Origin: Eumeta japonica
Taxonomy: Eukaryota; Arthropoda; Insecta; Lepidoptera; Psychidae
Assembly (NCBI GenBank): GCA_005406025.1
Contig: BGZK01001396.1
Location: 1 to 64,000 of the forward strand
Reading direction: 5' to 3'
DNA: 64,000 bases
The position numbers were made by a program, and so were the translations under genes. The stretch's first letter is position 1, and each line of letters opens with the position of its first letter. Under the pieces are notes generated by a model. That model ran no database searches. It was not told the origin of the DNA and was given only the letters and a program-made list of their open reading frames with translations. Positions 1 to 11,180 of this stretch are shown here, piece after piece.

Positions 1-735
1 GTACTGATCAGACCATCGATTATAGATAACATATACAAACGTACGATAAGATATGTTTATCAATAGGAAATGATATGTAACAAAGTAGGTAACAAATACA
101 GCAATATTGGTCATAGATTATCATTGTTTGTTTATTTTTTGTGTTAAGGAAAAACAACACCGGTAAAGGTTTTAAGCCCTTAAATTAGTTTATAGACTTA
201 ATCTAATTATAGCTTCTCTTTAAATTATTAATGAGTTTTTAATAATTTTAAGTATATAAGTAATTTAAATAAATGTGGATATTAATCCTCAATGAAATTA
301 TGAATGTGTATGTTATAATTTATAATACTCATTTGACTTTTTGATGAATTTTATTTTCGCTATGTGACACATTTTAAGTACAATAAACTTAATATCTAAA
401 TCGTTATATTTTATCTCTATTTTAATATTAAGTATCGTGCATGATAGAAGAAATTGTAACGCAGGGAACAATAGCTGTACGATTTTTAAAATTGTATTAT
501 TTATTGGCCATAGTCTTGATATAACATTTTTATTTATTATTCAATTAAATATTTCTATAACTGTGTTGCTATAAAAAAACTTGAAACAAAATGACAAGTA
601 TACGATTAAAACTGTGATTAAAACCAGTATTTACTTTGGATCTCCATATAACTAAATTATGTTTTTCTTGAATAATATGATGGCGCCCTGATATTTATTT
701 CTAAGTACTGCTTTTTAGTCTTGGTATGGTTTTCG
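1..735. other. 3' flank of the NCKAP5-like gene
   Basis: AT-rich sequence with no open frame or repeat that I can recognise. Apart from the AATAAA at 694-699 I see nothing supportable here. It could contain an extra 3' exon only if the weak GTGACC donor at 810-805 is used. Confidence 0.5.
694..699 (-). terminator. Candidate poly(A) signal of the NCKAP5-like gene
   Basis: AATAAA on the minus strand, about 37 bases downstream of the stop codon at 736-738. Its position suits cleavage near 670-680. Such hexamers are common by chance in AT-rich DNA, so this is only supportive. Confidence 0.45.
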
Positions 736-946
736 TTAAACCAGCAAAATGTTAAAATAATTGTTTAATCTATCTCTATTATTTATATTTATTATTTTCA
801 AAAAGGTCACCTTAGGGTCGCTGAAGTCGATATCTTTTTCAACGTGAACCCAACTCGTAGGCGCCCAAAGTTCGTTGTCTTTGTGCTCAGGTTGTGCGTC
901 AATTCCTTTCTTTCTTGTACTGGGATTTTCATTTTGGCGGATCATT
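736..946 (-). CDS. NCKAP5: NCKAP5-like, last exon: conserved C-terminal block
   Basis: The acceptor TATATTGCAG precedes base 946. One base completes the Arg codon left by the previous exon, so the protein reads ..VIDELNR-MIRQNENPS.. across the junction. The exon carries WVHVEKDIDFSDPK, the most conserved C-terminal motif of the NCKAP5 family, at bases 811-852. After DPK the frame runs 24 more AT-rich codons to a TAA at 736-738, with a poly(A) signal close behind. Alternatively it splices at AAG|GTGACC (base 811), but that donor is poor at +5, so read-through is preferred. The residues after DPK look unconserved. They could be a recent C-terminal extension or not coding at all. Confidence 0.82.
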
Positions 947-1271
947 CTGCAATATATGGATCGAACACTAGAATTTATGCATATATTTAATAATATCGGA
1001 AATTCATTAATTAAAGATTAAATGTTAAAGATTATGAACAAAATCGATTTATAATTCTTTTTACGTTTTTGTAGGATAGCGTACGCAGAAGGAATTAAAT
1101 AAATGGAGTAACAAATAATTGAAAATCAACATTCAATATTTTTGGTCTTTGAAATGATATATAACCAACCTTCAATGTGAACAACGATTAAATTTTCGTT
1201 ATTAAAACTTAATAAAAATGATTAGTGTTCTAATCCTAAGTTCTATGTTGGATATAATTTTTTTTATTAAC

Positions 1272-3465
1272 CTGTTTAGTTCGTCGATGACGTCTTTGGA
1301 AGTAGCTGCCTCATGAAAACTAAGCGTATGTTCTTGGCGTACAATGAGATCCTGGTGCGGAGGCCGGCGCTCCGCGACCGGGATGCGCGAGCGCGCCCGC
1401 GACGGCGACGCCGGCGGTCTCCGCGCGCCCAGCAGCGTCGGGATTCGACTTCTCTCGTTCTTATTTCGACTCTCCATCTTCGTCCCGTTTTCCTTATTAC
1501 TTAGTATCACAGTTTCGGCGGTAGACGTACTGGTCGTGACCGACTCGGTGAGCTGCGGTGAGCTGGTGTCCGGCGACGATCCCTCCTCCTCCTCGGGCAC
1601 CGTGACCAGGGCTGCGCGACGACTCGTACAGCCCGCCTCCGCCGGCGAAACGACCTCACCTTCACCGAACGGAAAGTTCGTAGATTTTGATGACACGTCA
1701 TTCGTGTCGACGTCTTTTTCGACACTTTTTGTTTGTAGGTCGTCTTTTTCGTCGATGCTGCCGTTCTCCGTTCTCCGTCGTTCCCCGTCGGCGGGGCTGA
1801 TGCTCAGCTTCCCGTTCGTCGGAGGAGGCTCGCCACTTTCTTCCACGATGTGATTTAAATCTATACTTCGGTTGATCTCATTTTTTCTTTGAACGTTTAA
1901 CAAGTGATGTTCTTCCTCGTTGGCTTCTAATGTTAGTAATTCGTCATAGTAGTCCTCAGATTCGACGTATGGGTCTTCTCGCTCTATAAAACGTGGCGTG
2001 GAGCGTGGCTCCGAAACAGTTTCGCGATAGAGGACGCTTTGCGGCTCACCCATGAGGATGTGGCACGAGTCGCCTTCTGAAAAACTACCAAAGGAGTCGG
2101 GCCGCGGTCGGTCGTCCGATAGGTCGCTTCGGGGTCCCGACTCGTCGTCGAAGTCGGCCGGAGCGTACGGCGGTGGCAGCTCTCGTACTTCCGATACGGG
2201 CCGTGACGGGGTTGAGTCCGATTCTTCTCTGTCACGACAATACCTTTGTTGTTCTGCTATGAAATTTAAGACACTTTGCAATGCCTGTTCCCGATCTTGA
2301 AGCGCTACCGCTTGCACATCGTGCACGCGCAGGGGCGTTACATCCGCTCCGGGGGCGCCTGCGCCTATTCCTCGAGACGAATTAGACGCTAAACTTTTAG
2401 TACTCTCATATTTAACAAGACGATAAAAGTCACGAGTGAAATCTAACCCTACATTGGCGCATTCGCCGTCTTCGCTGAAGCCGGCGGCAGATCGCGCGTC
2501 CGGCGCATCGTGCGCGTCTGAACCCGTGGACCAAGAGCCGGCAGGCGAATGCGTGCCCGCGCATCGCCAGCGCCGTTCACCTGACTCGAGCTCCTCGGGC
2601 GGTCTACAATCGTCAGCGTCAACAGTTGCAAATCCGCATTCGTTCCAGAGGCATTCGCCCACATCCTCTTCCAGTTCCAAAGCGTCATCTTCGCGGATAC
2701 TCGGTAAGGTGGACAGAGAGATTTGTCCGGGCGTCGCAATTTCAGCGAAAGGGGAGTGACGATCGCGTAAGTCTTCGCAAGATAGTGATAAGCTCCAATC
2801 TTCTAACTCGGCGCGGTCGTAGTCGAGATCGGCGAGATCGCGATGCCGTTGTTGTAGCGCTGACCGCGCGTCGTCCAACTCCAGCCAGTGCTGCACGTAT
2901 TCGGCATCATACTGTGAGCTGTGAGCTCGCTCGTCTACCACACTCGCCCACGAGCTGCGCTCGGAGGAGGGTACAGGTGCAATGAGCGCACGTCGCAGCG
3001 GTCTGTCAGGTGCAGGTGTCAAATCGAGTACTAGCACACCGGAACCAGGTGAGGCAGTATCGAGGCGCGAGGAGACGCATGCATCTGCCAAAAACTTGAG
3101 ACATAGGTGAGAATCGGAGAAGCTGCGCATTACGTGTTGGAAAGGAAGAAGAGGTCGAGCGGGTGGGTAGCTGGCGCGGCCGCCGAGTGCCAGCGGCAAA
3201 TAGGGTAGATCATCGCGGGCGTGAGCCGCTAGCCTCGAGTGCCGCTCCATGGATACAATGGTCTGATTGTCGGTTTCGTCGGAGGCTTCGTTAAGATCGG
3301 GCAGTGCATGTGCCGCGTGCTCACTCTGCCGTGACGCATCAGCCTGGACATCACTCGACATGGTGGAATAACCTTCGTCTTTGGCTCCGCTCTCTGGAGA
3401 CTCGGCACCCGCCGATCCACCCTCCACTTCGCCTTCTTCTGACGCACATTTGCCACCGCCTTCCC
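1272..3465 (-). CDS. NCKAP5: NCKAP5-like, large central exon with SxIP motifs
   Basis: A 2,194-base exon of about 731 codons, open throughout. Acceptor ACATTACAG is at 3466-3467, and donor AACAG|GTTAAT at 1271-1270. Its composition is that of a disordered scaffold. Near the start it has an acidic Ser/Gly-rich part with EGYSTMSSDVQ, then RSFSDSHL. A possible short helix, YVQHWLELDDARSALQQRHRDL, follows. After that come several Glu/Asp runs, a PPPYAP motif (possible WW-domain ligand) and a basic Pro/Ser/Arg-rich tail. That tail holds two SRIP tetrapeptides, at 1439-1450 and 1379-1390, matching the SxIP signature by which plus-end proteins bind EB1. The exon ends with LSFHEAATSKDVIDELN, leading into the conserved C-terminal block. 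GC content is much higher than in the introns. The frame could run on to a stop at 1202-1204, but the splice to 946 restores the family motif and is preferred. Confidence 0.93.
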
Positions 3466-3567
3466 CTGTAATGTTTGTCGTATAATTTTATACGGTTATA
3501 TGAAATGTTTCTACGATTTCTGACACATATATGTATTTTATCACAACGATATGAAAAGAATACTCAC

Positions 3568-3688
3568 TATCAATATTGTGATGTGGCAGACCGAGACTGA
3601 GCGTGTGCGGACGCACGGGCGACGCCCACAGCGCAGGCTCCACAGCTGAAAGCGCCCGCGCTAGGTTGGCTGGCGTTACTTCTAAACC
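3568..3688 (-). CDS. NCKAP5: NCKAP5-like, 121-base exon
   Basis: Bounded by acceptor TGTGCTGCAG (3689-3690) and donor GATA|GTGAGTA (3567-3566). It enters in phase 0 and leaves one base, giving 40 codons that start GLEVTPANLARAL and end LPHHNID. The intron on its 5' side is only 68 bases and the one on its 3' side 102 bases. I do not recognise a domain. The Ala/Leu/Pro-rich sequence follows on from the coiled coil. Confidence comes from both splice sites and the phase match on each side. Confidence 0.85.
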
Positions 3689-3756
3689 CTGCAGCACATA
3701 TATTTAGGCTTTAGTATATTTTTATGTAAGAATTTTTCACGGGAAGCTGAATGTAC

Positions 3757-3863
3757 CTTAAGCTCGGTCCAAACATCGGCGAGGATGTGATGGCGGCGTT
3801 TGTCGTCTGCGCTGAGTGCAGCCAACGCCAGAGCACCGCACGATCCGGATTCCACCACATGCA
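3757..3863 (-). CDS. NCKAP5: NCKAP5-like, 107-base exon
   Basis: Acceptor GTGTTTACAG (3864-3865) and donor CTTAAG|GTACAT (3756-3755). Two bases complete a Val codon begun in the previous exon, then 35 codons follow: HVVESGSCGALALAALSADD, then a basic stretch KRRHH and ILADVWTELK. The VWTELK end runs directly into GLEVTPANL of the next exon. The Ala-rich helix and charged end suggest a helical linker after the coiled coil, but I do not recognise a named domain. Confidence 0.86.
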
Positions 3864-3979
3864 CTGTAAACACACGAAGATAATTATTACAAAAATCTAA
3901 ATATGTCCTATCGTCAAATGTATTGATCATGCATATACTGTTTATTTTTTCGTATCATTAGGTTCATCGCCTTATTTAC

Positions 3980-4136
3980 CGTGCAGGTCGTGCGGCGTGG
4001 GTGGTGTGCGCGGCGTTGCAGGCGAAGGCCGCGGCTGCGGCCGAAGCTGGCGCACCAGCAACGCGCTCAGCGCCCGATTTTGCGCCTCTAGTTCACGGAC
4101 TCGCGCTCGCGCACAGCACAACTCCTCGCGAACGTT
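3980..4136 (-). CDS. NCKAP5: NCKAP5-like, coiled-coil exon 3 of 3
   Basis: Acceptor TTTCGATTTCCAG (4137-4138) and donor CACG|GTAAAT (3979-3978). The exon holds 52 codons plus one base. It begins NVREELCCARARVRELEAQN, then RALSALLVRQLRP, matching in order and spacing the vertebrate NCKAP5/NCKAP5L helix that follows the DEVA..Q segment. The last twenty residues are Pro/Thr/Ser-rich (PSPATPRTPPTPHD), with several TP sites that could be targets of proline-directed kinases; that is inference. It begins in phase 0, so it could also accept an in-frame alternative first exon such as 8260-8319. Confidence 0.92.
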
Positions 4137-5059
4137 CTGGAAATCGAAAAAATATCATCAGTGAGCTAAATCAAATATATTAAAAGTCCATTCCTATCGA
4201 CACCGCTTACACATACTAGCTTTCGTCACCAGTGCGTTGACAACGTTAGTGACCGAGAGCCTATGAGCTTTAACGTATCATAAAGGCATCGAGCATTAAA
4301 GAGCTTTCATTTAATTTTATTTCATTCAACATGACCACCTCAAACATTGCTTCCCCTCTCCATTTAGTACTCATGAACCGACTCTTTAAGTCAACAATTT
4401 CTTTGTTGAACCTCACGCCTGTGTTTGGGTAACTGCTTGCTATAATTATCTCAAATCTTATTTATGATCATGATTAAACAAATCTCATAAGCGTGTGACA
4501 CTACTACCGGAAGTCCTTAGAAGTGCCAAAAACAAAAATAAAAATAAAAACAACCTCATGCGTCAAAGGCGCTCGCATCGGGACTCAGTTCAGCAATGGA
4601 ACATTCCACGTTTGTATGACAAAACCTCACGGTCCCATAGGGGCCGGTCAAGCATAAGAAATGCATTCTAATGCAGTAACTGCATATCTTATGTGTCCAC
4701 GTGAAATGCTCCGAAAAAAAAGCTGAATTAAAACGAAACGAAAGTAAATGTTTCGTTTTTGTGATCGAGATACGAAATACTGATAGGCGATAAACGAAGC
4801 TGACGCTTTTCTTTGAATGCGCGATGCAAAAGAATGATGCGTCTGATGATGCGATGAGAATCTAAACTCGTTATCCGACTTCGATGTTTCTGGCATCAAT
4901 AAACCTTTTTAATTTTCTGAGTGCCTTTAAAGGTATCATTTGAGAGGTCACAATATTTCAGAGAGATAATTTGAGGTCAGTCGATTTGTGAATATCCACG
5001 TTCTTTCTCTCTGAACTAGCGTGCGAGCATTCTGGTTGGCGAGAAAGGTTGCGTCCAAC

Positions 5060-5065
<6 letters not shown>

Positions 5066-5123
<58 letters not shown>

Positions 5124-5160
5124 CACATATACATATATACATATATATATGTATATATAC
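5066..5160. repeat. TA microsatellite, compound
   Basis: Uninterrupted TA from 5066 to 5112, followed by an interrupted TA/TACA run to about 5160. Likely length-variable. Confidence 0.95.
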
Positions 5161-8100
5161 AGGTAAAAATATTAACTTTAAAAAAATATATATATAAAGA
5201 TTATTTTTTTTTTATTATGAATTGTGATAGGCAAAGGTCAAAGACGCTAATGAGCCTCAAAAAGGCATCAACAAGACCTCAGACAGGGGAGTCAACACAC
5301 CGACTTTAAATTTAATAAGACGACTGTGAGATAACTACGCGAATTTAGAGAGTTCAACAATTCGACAATCCTAAGGGTGTAGTCTACATGGTTTTATGTG
5401 CAGAGATCCTAGATTTGTTACTCGACAAAGCCAGATACGGCTGAGGGTTGCGCTAGAGGACGCGGAGGGCGGCATATACGATAAGGATTAACAGACATTC
5501 GTAATTCTTTAGCAATTCGGAATGCCGTGGTGTAATCAAAAAGGTATAGAACTAGGATTCTGTACAGTTCACTACCGTTTATGTATCATTTGTAACTTCC
5601 TACGCCCATTTCATCCGAAGTTTTAGAGAAGGCCTCAGATGATCGATGTTTTCTAGGAGTATAATGAGAATACCTTAGTATGAGCATCGTATCACAACTT
5701 CAGCGTTAAAGTTTATTTGTAAATAAATCTGGCTTCCCATTAAACATCGGAACTAGTGTTTGACAAATTAGTTTTGAATTTCTAGATATTTAAATAACTT
5801 CATGCACAAATTTTACCCCGTCTGAAATACTTTGAAGTTTTTTAATCAAAAAATACCTAACATATGACAGAGCACTAACAATGAAAAATATGTTTGGCAA
5901 CAATAAATTTATGTTGCGAAAAGTTCATAAAATCTCGTGACAAAAAACTTATAGGCAGTCGTCGGGAACTAACTATAGAAGTGAAAACTCAAAACTATGA
6001 GACAATAGTGATTTTTTTTGGATTATTAAAATTAATTTTATATCAAATACTGTAATATTAAAAAGTCATAATTTGTAAATTAAAATCATAAACATTAATT
6101 AGTCTGGTTCTCACATCTATGGGCACTGGGCGCAACAATTATATACATTTCTATGTGGTTTATTAATTAATCAAAACACATGACGGGTTACACATGCTCA
6201 GTAAATTTGAAATGAGATTCAATGCGCATATTAAGTTTGAAATTACAAAATTTATGCCTTTTAATTAGGCGGAACAACAATAACGTTGAAATTGAATTAA
6301 TATAGTTAATATAATATAGTTTATAAATAATATAGTTTCCATATACATATACAAAAATTTTTTCACATATAGTGTTAATTCTCATATACATACTACATCA
6401 GCATGTCAGTGACGAGAAGTCATAAGATTTTTTTCCCCTACCAAAATCGCTCAACGACTCTGAAGAAGTTTCAATCTCAAAAATAATCTAACTAAGTCTC
6501 TTTGAAAACTTAATATTTTTGCCTGTATAGATTGAAGACGCTTAGGTGAATGCAATGCCTGTTGGCGGCCACGCCTACACGCTAGTCCAGAAAGACAACG
6601 CAGGACATATCTAAAACCAGCTGACCTGTAATTGTTTTGATGACGTTGCTAGCTCTCGTACCTTATTGTCTGATATGACAAAATTGAAGTTGCTTAAATT
6701 GCACGGTTAAATATCTAATTGTTGTTTGTATAAGTTATTATATTTGCCACGAATAAATTAGAATTTAGTATCTAAGAAAGATTTTTATTTTATATTTTGC
6801 ATCTTCTATTCGTAAATATTTGTATATTATTATATTATCCATATAGATATTGTATACATATAGTATATATATTTTGAAAATATTAAATTTTCTCATAATA
6901 GCCGGTTCATCGCATAACAGCATTAGTATTAAGTTTGTCAAAGCTCACTGACTCACAGCTCACTCAAAGTTGAAAGATCATTTGTTAACGGAATTTTGTC
7001 AAACAAATAGCGAAACATTAAAATCTTCGAGTGTTTTACTCGGATTAGTAACTCGACCCTTTTGCGCACAAGTGAGCTAAGACCCACAACGGACCAATGC
7101 TTGAGATGCTTTGTGTATCGTGGACAGTTACGACTCAGCAAAGAGGTAGCGTACTGTACATACCTTAAGCGCGTAGTCTCTGAGAAAATTATAGCATATT
7201 ATTATCTGCTATCACTATAATAATATTTCAAATATTTATTTGGAATTCACTTTATAATAATTTTAACTCTGCTACTCATGTTTTGAAAACAATACATTTT
7301 CATTGCTTAAATATTCCAGATTACGATAAATGCTATTTGGTTACGTCGGACGTAACGTCTTTGCATCTTTGCTTTTATAAAAGGTTTGTAATTTTGTCTA
7401 TACTCGGTGAGTGTTCGAGACTAATAGTCGAGTGGTATATATACTGAGGTATGAACGCTGACGGGCCAGTTTTTTTTAGTGTTCAAAGTGTTCATAAGTT
7501 AAGTGTCATTATTCAAAGGAGTTAAAGTGGTTTCGTAGTACGTTTCTATATTTCAGTGTGAAGACATTTTTATTTTTCTGAATGTTTATTTGTCATCCTC
7601 TATCAATCTTTATACTCCGATAAGATTATTTCGTAACAGTACGAAAAACATTGTTCTTCAATTGAGGCAGTCGGGTAAAATAGAAAATAGGTCAGATTGT
7701 GAAAATATTGCTTTATTAAATTAAATTACAAACATATAGAGGGCTACGGTATGAATTAAAAATATGATATAACTAATGGTATTCGACTGAGTACAACTGC
7801 TATTTGTGTATGTGTTTAAGGCCTCAATAGTCTTATAATCTATCATATATATACAATAAATTTATGTCTATTATTAATGTGTAAATTGCAATTTGAGGAA
7901 TTCGTTGATCACGCACTGAAATGTATAGTTTTGAGTACCCAATAAAAGTAAATAAATACTATATTATACCAATTTAATTATGTCCGTTCGATAATAGAAG
8001 CGAAAAATAATCAAACGACTCTAAAATAAACGCAAGTATTTCGACTCCAGTTCGAGAAGGCGAAGCGGAACTCCTTCAGGCTTTCATCTCATTTTCAAAC

Positions 8101-8199
8101 GGATTTATTGTACCATTTAAAATCAACACAGTCTAAACATTCCGTTATTATATATTTAATGTTTCGCGAAATAATTTTCATTAGACCATTAAACAACAT

Positions 8200-8330
8200 C
8201 CCCCCAAAATCTTGGGAAGTGAAATTGTTATCTGGCAACGCCGCCCCCGTGCGCCTCACCCCCCGCCGCGGCCGGCGGGCTCTGTTACACGTCGCCATCT
8301 TGAGTTCGTAGCGGCCCATCGCATCGGAAA
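8200..8330 (-). promoter_or_regulatory. Candidate internal promoter, GC-rich
   Basis: A short GC-rich island with runs of CG in an AT-rich intron. It overlaps the possible alternative first exon and includes the YY1-like AAGATGGCGAC on the minus strand. No clear TATA box is seen. Confidence 0.35.
8260..8319 (-). CDS. Possible alternative first exon (in frame with exon 3980-4136)
   Basis: Minus-strand ATG at 8319-8317 opens exactly 20 codons (MGRYELKMATCNRARRPRRG) ending at a good donor GGGGTGAGG (GT at 8259-8258). The phase is 0, which matches the start of the exon at 3980-4136. The joined product would be a shorter NCKAP5-like isoform lacking the first two coiled-coil exons. The surroundings are strongly GC-rich and contain AAGATGGCGAC, which resembles a YY1/Pleiohomeotic site often seen at promoters. 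No transcript evidence is available here. Confidence 0.35.
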
Positions 8331-8399
8331 CTTCAAAATAAATGTGTATATTTTAATTACGCTTCATTAGTTAAATTAAATTCGAGGAGGTAATTGACG

Positions 8400-8650
8400 G
8401 GCGGTAATTACAGAGGGGAGATAAGAGAGATCTCACCGTGGCGGCGCGGGCGGCGCGACAAGAGATTGCTTTTAGCGGAGACGTCGAGGTTGGGACGGTC
8501 CGACTTAAAGACTGTTAACCGGTGGCGAGAGCCTTGACGATGCATTCGTTTGTGATTGATAATAACTTCGCGTCGCAGGTTCATGTCAGCGAACTCATAT
8601 ACACCGCGGTTGATAGTTCGACGCACGCTCAAAAGTTATTTAAGGTCGGT
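8400..8650. promoter_or_regulatory. GC-richer island
   Basis: Holds GGCGGCGCGGGCGGCGCG and a homeodomain-like TGATTGATAATAA within 120 bases. It lies just beside the possible internal promoter at 8200-8330. Confidence 0.3.
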
Positions 8651-9728
8651 TATATAGAATTCATTTTCAAATATGTGACGAAGTTTAAATAGCATAGAGT
8701 CCTGTTATCATTTGTGTTATAATGGACACATTGTCAGTCAACTGCAAATGCTTCTTTAATGAGCAGGAAATTAAACCGATCTACTTGTAAAGATAAACTA
8801 CAAAAAATAATTATTCTTCTATGTTGATTCGCTAGTAATTTTAAAAACATAAATATTTTTTTTTAAGGCAGATTGAAAATTTACGTCAAAAGACCTAAAT
8901 TTTAAATTTACGTAATGTGAAAATAATACTGACCGTCAATTGTAGTATTTTCGGATTCTTCTTTTATTTTGAGAATATTCTCTCCACGCGAGGGTAGTTT
9001 TCATTTATTGCATACAGGATTGTGTATTATTATTTTGCTCTTTTTTATTTATTCTTCTTTTATAATTTTACATATGTCGTTTCGATTTTTCGACGGTACA
9101 ACATTGACGATAAAATTGTCTATTAAATAAACTTTAGTCTTTTTTCAAACAGACCGATAGATTGGTCACCCGTTCGGTTTATACTTAATAACAACCGCGC
9201 CTCGAAAAATTTTCAGAGTAATCTCGCAAAGGGGATGCATATCATTTGTTATTGGAGTTTACTCCTTAAGAATCGATTTTCATATAAGGCGCTCGGTATG
9301 AGAAAAATTTGAGGAGTAATATCTACTGATGAATCCGCGTTACGTTTTTGGTGCGTAACTTATTGGCGCACCTTTCACTTATTTATCGCGTGTATGTGTA
9401 TACTTGTATACTTGTCTGTATACTTGTGTGTCGCCAACGCAGCGAGGCAGCTGACGCATATATTGTGTGTATACCTATATATATTATAAAAGTATACTGT
9501 TCAACGTTTACAAACGATGTATATATGTATATATATAGTGTATCAGATATACAATTCTAATACGGATCGTCACCACTGTTTTGTCTGTGTTTTAAAGTGT
9601 TCTTTTACAATGTAAATATTTATTATTAACATTTGATTTATTACTATAATTATTAATAATTACTATTATTATCGTGAACTTTTATATGCATTATTATTAT
9701 ATTTGGTGAAGTGCAATTGATATAAACT

Positions 9729-9787
9729 ATGGAAGAAAGTGGTGTAGATAATAATGCTGGAATATCAAATGAACACGTGGTTGCTCG
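9729..9787 (+). CDS. Possible first coding exon inside the inverted-repeat segment
   Basis: ATG at 9729 opens 19 codons plus two bases, reading MEESGVDNNAGISNEHVVA, to a donor CTCG|GTAGGT at 9788. It sits inside the segment bounded by the 17-base inverted repeats, with a TATA-like stretch about 190 bases upstream. It could be the first exon of a transposase whose remainder was deleted, or chance. No downstream exon is recognised. Confidence 0.25.
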
Positions 9788-9904
9788 GTAGGTTATAATT
9801 TTTCAAGGTTATTATAATAATTTATTTAATGAATTATTATTATAACGTAAATAATTTTAATTAATAATAAGACAATATAATCAAAATAATTTTAAATACT
9901 TCTT

Positions 9905-10195
9905 GATAATATTTTTATAATTTTAATTACAATAAATCTTCGTCTTTTTACTTAAAATTAAAAATACTAAATAATTGTAGATAGGTTAAAAAATTTCTTC
10001 TCTAATGCTTTTCTTAAATTATTGGTAAAAACAAAAATTTATTCAAAATACTTTCCATAATATTTTAATAATTGTAGTTATAATAAATCTTCGTTTTTAC
10101 TAAAATGAAAAATTAAATAATTGTAGATAGGCTAAAAAAATTTTATCTTTAATCATTTTTCTTAAATTTTTAGTTAAAACGAAATTTTTCAGTTA
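9905..10195. repeat. Diverged tandem duplication, period about 150
   Basis: Two adjacent units, about 9905-10050 and 10056-10195, share in order ATAATATTTT, AATAAATCTTCGT, AATTGTAGATAGG.TAAAAAA and TTTTCTTAAATT. Substitutions and small gaps show it is not recent. Confidence 0.7.
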
Positions 10196-10999
10196 AATAA
10201 ACTCTTTTTGCGTATGTTTAGATAATCGTACTTAAGGAGTAAACTCCAGTCGTGCGTCGGAGCTGACACACATTTTTTATGATAATAGTTTGAAACGCAC
10301 ATATTTGCATTATCACCAAAAAGATCTTTCAGACGACGTAACTGTTATTTTTACAACTACTATAATTTGGCTGTAAGAAGATGATGAAGGTACATCATTT
10401 TCGTCAGATGATTTTGCAGCTGGCCTAAACGAGTGACTGTCTATTGTCGTAAACGCTCGTAGAATAGAATGATAAATGCATGGGATCGATGTTAGCTAAC
10501 GAAGCGTCACGTGTTCTAGGGGTTCGAAATTTAAATTTTAAAGCGTTAGCGTTTATAGAAATAGAAACTACTTGCATCTCGTCTCGGGCTGGATTTAAGA
10601 CGTTCATCCAGTTTTCGTCAAAACACCTAATATTTTTGGATCAATCGAATCGGTAAAAAGGAACCTATTTCTGTCACGTCATGAATTTTGCAATTTCAAT
10701 GTTCTCTGTCGCACTGTCTAGACTTGTGCATGCACAACTTTGAGCCACGACGTGGTGCAGTATACGCTCTCGGCACAGCAAGATTTATCTGGCGATTCGA
10801 CGTATGTGCTATGTCTGACGTACGTATAGACGAACTGAACATTTTTAATGCGAGAGAAAATAAAATTATCCACGAAACGATAGAAGCGTGTGAACGGAAA
10901 CGCCAAAACATAGATTTACAACTTTTGCAAGAGGAATACACACATCGCGTATCTGCACACCAATTAGAAGCGCCGCGAACATCAATCGTGGCCTAATAA

Positions 11000-11180
11000 C
11001 AGCATATTATCGGCTCCTTTGACGTGCTGCGCCCCTTCGATCCTTTAATCTCGACGGGTAATTCGGCGACGAGCCGCGGCCGTCGAACTCGGTAATCAAA
11101 TGAGTACGCTGACGAGTTAATGCGAGACGACCGGCTTTGGTAACTCGATTTTAGTACGGCGTGATGCGTTACGTAGCAAT
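11000..11180. promoter_or_regulatory. GC-richer island
   Basis: Mixed CG-rich and ATTA-containing words (GACGAGTTAATGCGAGACG, GGTAATTCGGCGACGAG). All frames on both strands are short. Confidence 0.25.

Larger units (their letters stand above)
9254..10247. mobile_element. 1 kb segment bounded by 17-base inverted repeats
   Basis: GGAGTTTACTCCTTAAG at 9254-9270 has its exact reverse complement at 10231-10247. The interior holds a TATA-like stretch near 9528, a possible 20-codon first exon (9729-9787) and a diverged tandem duplication (9905-10195). Parts of both ends and the right flank recur at about 50517-50680, including CTCCTTAAGAATCGATTTTC and CG(T/C)GCGTCGGA, so the unit belongs to a dispersed family. 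No clear target-site duplication is seen. It is probably a deleted DNA transposon, and I cannot name its superfamily. Confidence 0.5.

Noticed and set aside
1202..1271. Unspliced end of the large exon to the stop at 1202
   Set aside because: The frame turns into AT-rich sequence right after a donor (AACAG|GTTAAT), and splicing to 946 restores the conserved C-terminal block.
1344..1853. 169-codon plus-strand open frame opposite the large exon
   Set aside because: It is the antisense shadow of a GC-rich coding exon. The minus strand has the splice sites, family motifs and 731-codon frame.
7381..7560. Promoter-like stretch with TATA-like sites
   Set aside because: TATATATA words are frequent here, and no exon or donor follows that could be supported.
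10688..10996. 102-codon plus-strand frame with a charged, helix-like end
   Set aside because: No start context, splice sites or family match. The composition is intriguing (ARENKIIHETIEACERKRQN) but not enough to call a gene.
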